From positions 1-18,221 of the forward strand of contig CALBDW010000183.1 in NCBI GenBank assembly GCA_937927435.1: a stretch of 18,221 nt of DNA, read 5' to 3'. The stretch's first letter is position 1. Each line of letters opens with the position of its first letter. The DNA comes from an uncultured Bdellovibrionales bacterium (GTDB taxonomy: Bacteria > Bdellovibrionota > Bdellovibrionia > Bdellovibrionales > JAMPXM01). A program made the position numbers and the translations under genes. Below, piece after piece: positions 1 to 7,207 of this stretch. Under the pieces are notes generated by a model. The model was not told the DNA's origin, did not search any database, and was given only the letters and a program-made list of their open reading frames with translations.

Positions 1-927
1 TTCCGAAAGAAGAATGTCCTCGGGAGTCATCGATGAGTCGCGCAGGGGAACAAGATCGAGGTGGAGCTTGAAGCCGACGCCGCCTTTAGACGCCATCTCG
101 AAACTCGACGACGTGAGCCCCGCCGCCCCCATATCTTGAATCGCCACGACAAGATCCTGTCTCATCACCTCCAGACAGGATTCGATCAGGAGCTTTTCGT
201 AAAACGGGTCGCCAATCTGCACGGTGGGACGCTTCGACTCCGAATCGGATTCGAAACTCTCCGACGCCATCGAAGCTCCATGAACCCCATCGCGACCCGT
301 CTTAGCGCCTACATAAATGACCCAGTTTCCAGGTCCGCGCGCCTTGGAGAGGAAGACTTTATCTCCGGGGCTGAAAAGCCCGACGGCCATCGCGTTGACG
401 AGAATGTTCCCGTTATACGATTCGTGAAATTCCGTTTGCCCCGTGATCGTCGGAACACCGACGCAATTGCCGTACCCGCCGATTCCACGCACGACGCCGT
501 CGACGAGGTAACGCATCCGCGGAGCCGTCGGCTCGCCGAAACAGAGATAATCAGCGAGTGCGACCGGACGTGCGCCCATCGTGAAAATGTCGCGCAGAAT
601 CCCGCCGACACCAGTCGCCGCACCTTGATAGGGTTCGATGAAGCTCGGATGGTTGTGGCTTTCGATCTTAAACGCGACCCGCTCACCCTGCCCCAGATCG
701 ACGACACCCGCGTTTTCGCCGAAGCTTTGCACGACACGTTCGGACTTATTGAAGAGCTTCTTTAAGTGGACCTTCGAACTCTTGTAGGAGCAATGTTCGC
801 TCCAAAGAGCGGAGAACAGAGCCCATTCCACTCCACGCGGCTCACGCCCCAAAAGCTCGCAAATGCGCTGGTACTCAAACTCGTTTAAGCGATAGGTCTT
901 CAACTTCGCTTGCAGCTCAGTGTTCAT
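1..927 (-). CDS. purL: Phosphoribosylformylglycinamidine synthase subunit PurL, N-terminal part (cut by the window edge)
   Basis: This is the synthetase subunit of FGAM synthase, which converts FGAR to FGAM in the cytoplasm with ATP and ammonia supplied by PurQ. The reading frame is open from ATG at 927 to base 1, giving 309 residues; small-type PurL is usually about 740, so more than half lies outside. Family motifs are intact: EHCSYKSSK (44-52), GENAGVVD (70-77), ESHNHPS (89-95) followed by EPYQGAATGVGG, FTMGARP (115-121), GAKTGRDGVHGASMAS (207-222) and PEDILLSE at the edge. The start follows the purQ stop by 14 bp and has a GGAAGAG ribosome site about 7 nt upstream. The presence of separate PurS and PurQ shows this is the small PurL of the three-subunit complex, not the fused ~1300-residue enzyme. 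Last gene of the visible operon. Confidence 0.97.
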   Translation of the reverse strand, partial: MNTELQAKLKTYRLNEFEYQRICELLGREPRGVEWALFSALWSEHCSYKSSKVHLKKLFNKSERVVQSFGENAGVVDLGQGERVAFKIESHNHPSFIEPYQGAATGVGGILRDIFTMGARPVALADYLCFGEPTAPRMRYLVDGVVRGIGGYGNCVGVPTITGQTEFHESYNGNILVNAMAVGLFSPGDKVFLSKARGPGNWVIYVGAKTGRDGVHGASMASESFESDSESKRPTVQIGDPFYEKLLIESCLEVMRQDLVVAIQDMGAAGLTSSSFEMASKGGVGFKLHLDLVPLRDSSMTPEDILLSE

Positions 928-941
928 TTCGCACTCTTCCC

Positions 942-1598
942 TCAAAAATCGAAAAACGCAGCCCCGTCGGCGCCACCCATCCAGTCAAAAATCGCACGCT
1001 CCGGATGCGGCATCAGGGCACCGACATTCTTGGCTTCGTTCATCACGCCCGCGATATTGGCGACGGAGCCGTTAGGATTTTCCCCGTGATACGTCCACCA
1101 GATCTGTCCGTTATCTTGCAAGCGCTTGAGATCATCCGGTTCGACATAGTAACGGCCGTCGGCGTGCGCGATCGGCAGACGGATCCTGGCTCCCGCCGCC
1201 AGACCACGGCCGAAAAAGCTTTGCGGATTCGCGAGTTCCAAATCGACCCATTCATCGATAAAACGGCGGTTTTCGTTACGAATCAAAACTCCCGGTAGAA
1301 GCCCAGACTCACAAAGAATCTGGAACCCATTGCAGATCCCAAGAACCGGGACTCCACGCGCCGCTGCTTCACGGACGGATGTCATTGCAGGAGACCTCGC
1401 AGCCAAGGCTCCCGCTCGAAGATAATCGCCGTAGGAGAACCCGCCTGGAAGGATCAAAGCCCGATAAGCTCTAGGGTCGAAACGATCCGCGTGCCAAAGC
1501 CACACAGCCTTGGAACCGCGGGCTTCAACCGCTTCGAAAACGTCGCGATCGCAATTGGTTCCCGGAAATCTCAAAACACCGATCAAGGAGGCGCTCAT
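942..1598 (-). CDS. purQ: FGAM synthase glutaminase subunit PurQ
   Basis: A class I glutamine amidotransferase of 218 residues, the usual PurQ length. It hydrolyses glutamine and passes ammonia to PurL. Visible motifs are FPGTNCDRD (11-19), PGGFSYGDYLRAG (51-63), the nucleophile elbow GICNGFQ with Cys89, and the MPHPERA block with His198 and Glu200, completing the Cys-His-Glu triad. The ATG shares four bases with the purS stop (ATGA, 1598-1595), so translation is probably coupled. The 14-bp gap to purL completes a purS-purQ-purL cluster whose products form one complex. The ribosome site upstream is weak, which fits coupling. Confidence 0.97.
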   Translation of the reverse strand: MSASLIGVLRFPGTNCDRDVFEAVEARGSKAVWLWHADRFDPRAYRALILPGGFSYGDYLRAGALAARSPAMTSVREAAARGVPVLGICNGFQILCESGLLPGVLIRNENRRFIDEWVDLELANPQSFFGRGLAAGARIRLPIAHADGRYYVEPDDLKRLQDNGQIWWTYHGENPNGSVANIAGVMNEAKNVGALMPHPERAIFDWMGGADGAAFFDF

Positions 1599-1831
1599 AA
1601 TTGTTCCAGCTCGAAGGTTTCAATCAGCGGGTTATAAAGGACAAATTCGGCCATTTCTTTCGCCTTCTCCATGGCTTTCGCGGGATCCGTCTCGGGCAGA
1701 TCCAGCACGACATATCGGCCGACTCGGCACGAATTCACCTCACGTCCGTTCTGGCGAAGCGTGTTTTCAACGGCACGACCCTGTGTATCCAAAACCTCCT
1801 GACGAGGCATGACTTTCACACCGATTTTCAT
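1595..1831 (-). CDS. purS: FGAM synthase accessory subunit PurS
   Basis: PurS is the small bridging subunit that joins PurL and PurQ in the three-part FGAM synthase. The chosen product has 78 residues beginning MKIGVKVMPRQ and contains the family pattern VLDTQGRAVENTL and the C-terminal YNPLIETFELEQL. A longer frame starts six codons upstream at 1849. The ATG at 1831 is preferred because it overlaps the purC stop by four bases (ATGA), has an AGAGGAAG ribosome site just upstream, and gives the canonical PurS N-terminus. It overlaps purQ by four bases at its other end, so purC, purS and purQ are likely translated in a coupled way. Confidence 0.94.
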   Translation of the reverse strand: MKIGVKVMPRQEVLDTQGRAVENTLRQNGREVNSCRVGRYVVLDLPETDPAKAMEKAKEMAEFVLYNPLIETFELEQL

Positions 1832-2577
1832 CCGAGCTTCCTCTCCCATTCTTCATGCAGCCGTTTGGCGACTTCTTCGTAACTTTCTTTGATATTTCCA
1901 AGATCCCGACGGAACCGGTCCTTATCCATCCGTTCGCCCGTCGCCTTATCCCACAAACGGCAACTGTCGGGCGTGATCTCGTCCGCCAGCAAGATCTCGC
2001 CAGTCTCCGGATGACGACCGAATTCGAGCTTAAAATCGATAAGACGCAACCCTACGGCGTCGAAAAACTCAATAAGCGCGTCGTTGACCGTCAGAGCGAG
2101 CGTTTTCAACTCGTCGAGTTCCTTCTGCTCGCGGCACACCTTGAGCATGAGCGCTTGGTCATCACTAATGAAAGGGTCCCCAAGCGCGTCATCCTTGTAG
2201 TAAAACTCGACCAGCGGCCGCTCCAGCGGGGTTCCCTCTTCAATTCCGAATTTCTTCGCCGTCGAGCCGGCCAGCACGTTGCGGACGACGACTTCGACTT
2301 TGAGCATGTCGAGCTTCTGTGTCAGCATTTCGGTTTCGCCGATATCGGCGATCCGATGGCTCTTCACGCCTTTTTTCTCGAGGTAACGGAAGACGAGAGA
2401 AGTGATGTCGCGGTTGATCCGGCCCTTTTTTTCAAAAGAGCCTTTCTTTTGCGCATTGAAGGCTGTCAGGCTGTCCTTGAATTCCTGAATCACCCAACCG
2501 GGACGCCCTACAGCCTCATACAGCCGTTTGGCTTTCCCTTCGTAGATCAAAGCGCCCCGCTGGACCGGCGACTCCAT
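1828..2577 (-). CDS. purC: Phosphoribosylaminoimidazole-succinocarboxamide synthase (SAICAR synthetase)
   Basis: PurC joins aspartate to CAIR with ATP to form SAICAR. The 249-residue product is close to the usual bacterial length (about 235-250). Recognisable segments are the nucleotide-binding YEGKAKRLYE (12-21), the block VVVRNVLAGS (96-105), LIDFKLEFG (179-187) and the signature DEITPDSCRLWD (199-210). A good GGAGG ribosome site sits 6 nt before the ATG, in the 12-bp gap after purB. The stop overlaps the purS start. Nothing is missing or unusual. Confidence 0.97.
   Translation of the reverse strand: MESPVQRGALIYEGKAKRLYEAVGRPGWVIQEFKDSLTAFNAQKKGSFEKKGRINRDITSLVFRYLEKKGVKSHRIADIGETEMLTQKLDMLKVEVVVRNVLAGSTAKKFGIEEGTPLERPLVEFYYKDDALGDPFISDDQALMLKVCREQKELDELKTLALTVNDALIEFFDAVGLRLIDFKLEFGRHPETGEILLADEITPDSCRLWDKATGERMDKDRFRRDLGNIKESYEEVAKRLHEEWERKLG
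1837..1844 (-). promoter_or_regulatory. Ribosome binding site that decides the purS start
   Basis: AGAGGAAG on the minus strand lies 5 nt upstream of the ATG at 1831, with its GAGG core 8 nt away, inside the end of purC. It would lie downstream of the alternative ATG at 1849, so it supports the shorter PurS. Confidence 0.6.
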
Positions 2578-2589
2578 CTTCTCCCTCCG

Positions 2590-3939
2590 TCACGACTTAA
2601 TCTTAACTCCCGAACGCGGGCGCGGATTCCCGCGCTTTCTTTTCCGCTTGAGCACTCCCGCCCGCTCCAAAGCGCCACGAATCGCCGCCCGGTGCTTGTC
2701 GCCCGCAAAGACCGACCGGACTTCTTTTTCGCTTAATAGGGCGCTTACTTCCTTGTCCGCCAACGCCGCTTCCCGCAGATGCTGACCGGGTTTTAGCCCA
2801 TGGCTCAAGCGTTGCACCAGCACATAGGCGTCTTCGCGGCTTAAACCTTTCTCAACCAAAGCCAGAAGCAAATGCGAGCTGAAGAGTGTCCCCTGAGAAA
2901 GATCCATATTCTTCAACATGCGATCGGGAACGATTTCCAGCCCTTCCACAAGTCGTGCGGCGCGATCGACGGCATAATCGCACAAAATAAAGGCATCCGG
3001 AAACGAAACACGTTCGACCGAAGAGTGACTGATATCTCTTTCATGCCAGAGAGGGATATTTTCCATAGCCGCTCCGGCGTACGCACGCAACAGCCGGGCG
3101 CACCCCGTGAGGTTTTCGGCGGATATCGGGTTTTTCTTATGAGGCATCGCGCTTGAGCCCTTCTGCCCCTTCGTAAAGCCTTCAAACGCCTCGCCGACTT
3201 CCGTCCTCTGCAAATGCCGCAATTCAACAGCCAAACGTTCGATCCCGCACCCGATCATGGCGATCGCCCATAAGACCTCCGCATGGCGGTCGCGGGGAAT
3301 CACCTGTGTGGCGATCGTTTCACGCTTTAAGCGGAGTCGGCGGCACACCCCCTCCTCAACTTTGTGCGTTTGCGTGGAGTACGTGCCGACAGCTCCCGAG
3401 AGCTTTCCGACCATGGCCTGCTCGAGCGCTCTTTCCAGCCTTTCACGGTTACGCACGCATTCCGCCCAAAAGCCCGCAAGCTTCATTCCGAAGGTTGTCG
3501 GCTCCGCATGCATGCCATGCGTGCGCCCCGCGCACAGCACGTCGGCCGTTTCACGAGCCCGCTTCAGCAAGACGTTTTCCAAACGACTGAGCGATCCCAG
3601 AAGAATTTCGCCGGCTTCACGAATCTGGAGCGAAAGAGCCGTGTCGAGAACGTCCGAGCTCGTCAGCCCGAAGTGAACGTAACGACCCATGGGGCCCACC
3701 ATTTCGGCGACATTTGAGACGAAAGCGATCACATCGTGCTTGGTCGTTTTCTCGATTTCGAGGATCCGCTCGACCGAGAAATCGCCGCGCGCACGAATTT
3801 CTTTCGCCGCTTTGGCTGGGATGAGACCGAGTTCGGCCTGAACCTCCGCCACCACACATTCCACTTCCAGCATTTTTCTAAAGCGGTTTTCTTGGGTCCA
3901 AACAGCGCCCATCTCCGGGCGCGTGTAGCGCTCTATCAT
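2590..3939 (-). CDS. purB: Adenylosuccinate lyase
   Basis: PurB is a fumarase/aspartase-superfamily lyase that releases fumarate from SAICAR and from adenylosuccinate. The product from the chosen start has 449 residues. It shows HFGLTSSDVLDT (around 90-101), the catalytic-histidine segment GRTHGMHAEPTTFG (His141) and the superfamily signature loop GSSAMPHKKNPISAENL (from 261). An upstream in-frame ATG at 4017 would add 26 residues that overlap the preceding gene and lack similarity to PurB. The start at 3939 has AAGGAG 6 nt upstream and gives the typical MIERYTRPEMGAVW opening. The protein ends in an unusual lysine/arginine-rich tail of about 20 residues beyond the usual ~430-residue core. 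It lies 11 bp after the oxidoreductase-like gene. Confidence 0.97.
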   Translation of the reverse strand: MIERYTRPEMGAVWTQENRFRKMLEVECVVAEVQAELGLIPAKAAKEIRARGDFSVERILEIEKTTKHDVIAFVSNVAEMVGPMGRYVHFGLTSSDVLDTALSLQIREAGEILLGSLSRLENVLLKRARETADVLCAGRTHGMHAEPTTFGMKLAGFWAECVRNRERLERALEQAMVGKLSGAVGTYSTQTHKVEEGVCRRLRLKRETIATQVIPRDRHAEVLWAIAMIGCGIERLAVELRHLQRTEVGEAFEGFTKGQKGSSAMPHKKNPISAENLTGCARLLRAYAGAAMENIPLWHERDISHSSVERVSFPDAFILCDYAVDRAARLVEGLEIVPDRMLKNMDLSQGTLFSSHLLLALVEKGLSREDAYVLVQRLSHGLKPGQHLREAALADKEVSALLSEKEVRSVFAGDKHRAAIRGALERAGVLKRKRKRGNPRPRSGVKIKS

Positions 3940-3945
3940 TACGAA

Positions 3946-3951
3946 CTCCTT
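3946..3951 (-). promoter_or_regulatory. Ribosome binding site that decides the purB start
   Basis: AAGGAG on the minus strand, 6 nt upstream of ATG 3939. It overlaps the stop region of the upstream gene and argues against the longer purB frame that starts at 4017. Confidence 0.7.
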
Positions 3952-5357
3952 CAATCTCCCCGCCCGGTCGCACCGCGGGCGGCTCTTTGTTCGGCTTTGA
4001 GTTCCTGGGCCGCCCAAATCGCGCGCAACTTTTCAAGCTGGGTCATAATCACGTTTTGCGTCCGATACTGGCCCGTCCAATCGAGGAAAGGCCAGTACTC
4101 CGGCCCGCCGAAGAAAAGATTCGTCAACCGTCGCGGCCGGTAGCGCCGGATTTGCTGCCACGAGAAAACAGGCGTCGGCGTCGGCCCGAGCTTATCAAGC
4201 GGCACCCGAGCTTCCGCGGGAAGACCGACGGTTTTCGGTTTAAATAGCGGCATCCGATCACTCAGTGCGCGCTCCATCACCTCGCCGATTTGTTCAAGAT
4301 ACGAAGCCTCGGTACGGACTCTTGCCGGCAAACGCACCCACGCATCATAGCTGCCCTTCTGGGCTCGTTTTCGCAATACGATCACATTCGTATGCGTCCA
4401 GGGAAGATACGGGTCCTCCACCAACACGACATGCGCCGCCAATTGATCGTCCGGCCATGAAGCCGTTTCGGCGAAATCGATCCGGTAACGCGCCCAGAAC
4501 CATTCCGGCACAAGGGCCCCGTGAGGAAACAGAATTTTCGCGACCCGAGTGGATGACCTCTCAGTTTCGGCGCTCGACAAAAGCCACACGAAACTGCGTG
4601 CGCGTTCAACTCCGGCCTGATCATCCTCGATTTCAATAACATCGACCGAACGGCCCGACAAACGGATATCGGCCACGCGCGCTTTATGCCGGATTCGTAC
4701 CCCGCTGGCTTGGCAAGCTTTCAGCCCGCGAGTCGCCGAAGCCGTCGTCACTTGCCGGATCGAAAACGGAGAAAAAACCGGAAACGCCGCCTCAGTCGCC
4801 TTAAGCGAAAGATGATTTTCAGCATAAACCGTCGACGGCACTTGATGCACAAAATGCGCGAACCAGCTTTCACTAAATGGTAGCTTGGCGAGCGAGCCGC
4901 GGAGCCGTAAGGCCTCTTTATCCGGGAGTCCCGGACGACGCAGGTAACTTTCAACAGCTTTCGGAATTGAGTGACCGTCGAACTGATAAGCCGAAAGCTC
5001 GCTCCGACACTCGATCGGCCCGTTTTTCAGCCATACCGCGAAACCGGAGTTGACGTTCACCATTTCACCTTCGTCTTGAAGACGCGTTTTTTGCGAGGGG
5101 AACAAATCCGAAGCCTCCAATAAACCGAAAGGCCCTTCTGCGTCTTCCGGCTCCCGCTCCCCGAGGCTCTCTGTGACATCGGCCAGCGTGACCTTCCACC
5201 CGCGAGACGCAAGCTCGGAAGCCAGCCAATTACCGCGACCATAGGCCGATACGATCACGACATCCGGTTGACTCACACCCCGCCCGGGAACCTTGGAACT
5301 TGCACGCGCTGGCGTCGGTCCGCCTGATTCGGCCTGCGCAACTAAAGACTCCGCCAT
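3951..5357 (-). CDS. Uncharacterised Rossmann/FAD-like oxidoreductase inside the purine operon
   Basis: I do not recognise a named family. The 468-residue protein has a variable N-terminus (1-30), then a beta-alpha-beta dinucleotide-binding element at about 33-60: VVIVSAYGRGNWLASELA, followed by GWKVTLADV. This is the usual place for a GxGxxG motif, but the glycines are degenerate. A second beta-rich part includes ADIRLSGRSVDVIEIEDD (about 229-246). Near the C-terminus NLFFGGPEYWPFLDWTGQ (413-430) sits where FAD-dependent amine-oxidase-like enzymes carry their second FAD-contact segment. No transmembrane segment or signal peptide is seen. The start overlaps purN by 16 bp and has AAGGAGG 10 nt upstream; a GTG at codon 28 is a weaker alternative. 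purB follows after 11 bp, so it is co-transcribed with purine genes, but its substrate is unknown. The FAD/NAD assignment is inference from fold-like motifs. Confidence 0.6.
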   Translation of the reverse strand: MAESLVAQAESGGPTPARASSKVPGRGVSQPDVVIVSAYGRGNWLASELASRGWKVTLADVTESLGEREPEDAEGPFGLLEASDLFPSQKTRLQDEGEMVNVNSGFAVWLKNGPIECRSELSAYQFDGHSIPKAVESYLRRPGLPDKEALRLRGSLAKLPFSESWFAHFVHQVPSTVYAENHLSLKATEAAFPVFSPFSIRQVTTASATRGLKACQASGVRIRHKARVADIRLSGRSVDVIEIEDDQAGVERARSFVWLLSSAETERSSTRVAKILFPHGALVPEWFWARYRIDFAETASWPDDQLAAHVVLVEDPYLPWTHTNVIVLRKRAQKGSYDAWVRLPARVRTEASYLEQIGEVMERALSDRMPLFKPKTVGLPAEARVPLDKLGPTPTPVFSWQQIRRYRPRRLTNLFFGGPEYWPFLDWTGQYRTQNVIMTQLEKLRAIWAAQELKAEQRAARGATGRGD

Positions 5358-5905
5358 CGCCGTGCGACCTCCTTCACGGTACGCTGCTCATCCACGTGAA
5401 CGAAAAACTCGACTTCGCGAAGAGAATACTCGCGAACCTCATCGGCTTTCAAGCAACGCCTTTGGCAAATCACTTTTCCCGCATCGACTTCTTCGTTCAC
5501 TTCATGAACTGTGATGCCGATATCCGCTCCATCCTCATAGGCGCGCTCGATACTTCTCAGGCCCGGATATTTCGGCAAGAGCGAGGGATGCAGGTTCACG
5601 ATCCGCCCTTGCCACTCAGCGACGAAGCTCGCCGGGACGATTTTCATGAAACCCGCGAGAAAAATATGGGTAACGCCACGGGCGCGCAGGACACGGCCGA
5701 GTTCGGGCCAATCAATTTTTTTCGTTTCGGGAAGAAAAGGCGTAAGCATCGTCGGCACACCCGCGCGACGCGCCCTTAGAAGACCATAGGCTTTCGGCGT
5801 TGAACTGACAACGAGGCGGACATCGATTTCATCGCGGAGCTCAAGCAGGGCCGCGAGATTCGACCCGCGCCCTGAAATCAACACCGCCCAACGTTTTGAG
5901 TTCAT
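5342..5905 (-). CDS. purN: Phosphoribosylglycinamide formyltransferase (GAR transformylase, PurN)
   Basis: PurN transfers a formyl group from 10-formyltetrahydrofolate to GAR. The 187-residue product is slightly shorter than the common 190-215. Visible motifs are SGRGSNL (11-17, phosphate binding), FLAGFMKIVP (82-91), IVNLHPSLLPKYPGL (102-116) with the catalytic Asn104 and His106, and GITVHEVNEEVDAGKVI (130-146) with catalytic Asp141. Known equivalents in E. coli PurN are Asn106, His108 and Asp144. It starts 18 bp after purM with a GGAG-type ribosome site, and its last codons overlap the next gene by 16 bp. Confidence 0.95.
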   Translation of the reverse strand: MNSKRWAVLISGRGSNLAALLELRDEIDVRLVVSSTPKAYGLLRARRAGVPTMLTPFLPETKKIDWPELGRVLRARGVTHIFLAGFMKIVPASFVAEWQGRIVNLHPSLLPKYPGLRSIERAYEDGADIGITVHEVNEEVDAGKVICQRRCLKADEVREYSLREVEFFVHVDEQRTVKEVARRWRSL

Positions 5906-5923
5906 GCCCCAACTCCGAAGAGC

Positions 5924-6925
5924 TCAGTAAAGAACCTCTGGCTCCTGATCCGGGTTCCCGGCCTTTTCGATGGTGCCCAACGCGTAACTCGTGTATCCGT
6001 GCCGACCGACGATCTTTTCAACCTCGGTGACCTTCTCTGGTCTAACAATCAACGCAAGACCCACGCCGCAATTGAGTGTTTTGAGCATCTCCACTCGCGA
6101 CATACCCGAACGATCCTGCACCTCGACGAATGGCTCTGGCCACGACCAATCTAATAGCGGAAGCACCGTCCCTTTCGGCATCACGCGCGGAATGTTTTCC
6201 ATTCCTCCGCCCGTGATATTGGCAACCGCACGGACGAGACCCGCCCGCACGAGTTCCAAAACGAGTTCGGCATAAAGATGCGTCGGCCGCATCAGAACAT
6301 CCCGCCACTGTTCGAGATCGTCATCGAAAACGCGCCGGAGCAAAGAATAGCCATTGGAATGAAACCCTGAACTCGAAACACCGAGAACCCGGTCGCCGGC
6401 CGAGACGAGGTGCGCCCCCAAGATCTTCTCTTCATCCACGATACCCACTGCGAAGCCGGCCGCGTCGAATTCGTTATCGTTATAAACTCCCGGCATTTCA
6501 GCCGTCTCGCCGCCGATCAACGCGCACCCCGATTTATGGCAGGCTTCCCGCACACCGGCGAGAAACTCCTTCGCCGCTTCCAGCTCCAGTTTTCCCGTCG
6601 CATAGTAATCAAGGAAAAAGAGAGGCTGAGCTCCGCAGCAGACAAGATCGTTCACGCACATTGCGACCAGGTCTTGTCCCACCGAACGGTACTGCTGGAA
6701 GTGAGCCGCCAGTTTGATCTTTGTGCCGACACCGTCGGTACTGGCCACCAAACACGGCTTCTTCATTTCGGAATGAAGAAGACGGAAGACCGCCGCAAAT
6801 CCGCCGATCCCCGAAACCAGTTTATCCTTGTGAGGGAACGTCTCTGGGGCCGTCTCTTTCAACCAATCGACAAGCTGATCCCCGGCTTCAACATCGACGC
6901 CCGCGGCCTTGTAGTTCATGCTCAT
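5924..6925 (-). CDS. purM: Phosphoribosylformylglycinamidine cyclo-ligase (AIR synthetase)
   Basis: PurM closes the imidazole ring, converting FGAM to AIR with ATP. The product has 333 residues, within the normal 330-350. Motifs: ASTDGVGTKIKLA (61-73), the GQDLVAMCVNDLVCCGAQP block (83-101), FFLDYYATGKL, ALIGGETAEMPGVY (135-148) and NITGGGMENIPRVMP. It belongs to the same ATP-binding superfamily as PurL. It is the first recognised gene of the minus-strand operon, so its upstream gap should hold the main promoter. Two ATGs occur two codons apart. The first is used because an AGGGG run lies about 8 nt upstream, but the ribosome site is not strong and the second ATG (6919) cannot be excluded. 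Confidence 0.96.
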   Translation of the reverse strand: MSMNYKAAGVDVEAGDQLVDWLKETAPETFPHKDKLVSGIGGFAAVFRLLHSEMKKPCLVASTDGVGTKIKLAAHFQQYRSVGQDLVAMCVNDLVCCGAQPLFFLDYYATGKLELEAAKEFLAGVREACHKSGCALIGGETAEMPGVYNDNEFDAAGFAVGIVDEEKILGAHLVSAGDRVLGVSSSGFHSNGYSLLRRVFDDDLEQWRDVLMRPTHLYAELVLELVRAGLVRAVANITGGGMENIPRVMPKGTVLPLLDWSWPEPFVEVQDRSGMSRVEMLKTLNCGVGLALIVRPEKVTEVEKIVGRHGYTSYALGTIEKAGNPDQEPEVLY

Positions 6926-6927
6926 GG

Positions 6928-7158
6928 TTAGGGCCCCTGTGGAACATCCAATTTCAGTGGGATGAAGCTGTATTGAACACCAGACGAAGGCCCTGAGGCA
7001 ACCTCTTCGTGCCTGAACTCAAACGAACCTTGCTGAGAAGCGCAATCAAACTGCTTAGCAAAAGAACAACTGTCGAAAACTTCGACGGGAAACAGCCTCG
7101 GGACGTCTTCCAGATCGACCGGTTTCGGCCCCGCCCTTGCTCGAATTATGGGTAACTG
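6928..7158 (-). other. Start-less open frame ending 2 bp before purM
   Basis: On the minus strand a frame of 76 codons is open from just after a stop at 7161-7159 to a TAA at 6930-6928, which is followed by CC and the purM ATG. The only canonical start (TTG) is six codons from the stop codon, so no ordinary initiation explains it. The encoded peptide looks protein-like, for example VDLEDVPRLFPVEVFDS and VQYSFIPLKLDVPQGP. It may be the tail of a decayed gene, a leader using a rare start, or chance; an open run of this length is not improbable at this base composition. No similarity is recognised. Confidence 0.2.
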
Positions 7159-7165
7159 TTACGAT
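7137..7165 (+). promoter_or_regulatory. Possible sigma-70-like promoter of the barrel gene, with a small palindrome
   Basis: TTGCTC (7137-7142) and TACGAT (7160-7165) are separated by 17 bp, matching the consensus -35/-10 at three and four of six positions. The spacer contains the 11-bp inverted repeat GTAACTGTTAC (7152-7162), which partly covers the -10 and could be an operator. Both matches are weak and may be chance. Confidence 0.25.
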
Positions 7166-7207
7166 TTTCTAAGTATCCAGGCCAAATCACGGACTTCGGG
7201 GGCATTC

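Larger units (their letters stand above)
6926..7207. promoter_or_regulatory. Divergent intergenic region between purM and the beta-barrel gene
   Basis: This 282-bp stretch must contain the promoter of the purine operon (minus strand) and of the barrel gene (plus strand), because the two are transcribed away from each other. I could not find a convincing sigma-70 promoter for purM; the best AT-rich spot is around 6970-6980 and is weak. No PurR-like operator, riboswitch or tRNA was recognised. A start-less open frame occupies much of it. Confidence 0.4.

Noticed and set aside
61..765. Plus-strand open frame of 234 codons, and a minus-strand frame at 309-737
   Set aside because: Both lie over purL, whose frame carries all family motifs without a break. 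The alternative translations are arginine-rich shadow sequences.
1855..2736. Plus-strand open frame of 293 codons
   Set aside because: It is antisense to purC and the end of purB, whose motifs are intact; the translation shows no family features.
3940..4017. N-terminal extension of PurB starting at 4017
   Set aside because: It overlaps the end of the upstream gene, has no PurB-like residues, and the ATG at 3939 has a good AAGGAG site.
7148..7207. Upstream ATG of the barrel gene
   Set aside because: It would place 20 polar residues ahead of a complete signal peptide; the ATG at 7208 fits both the signal peptide and a ribosome site.
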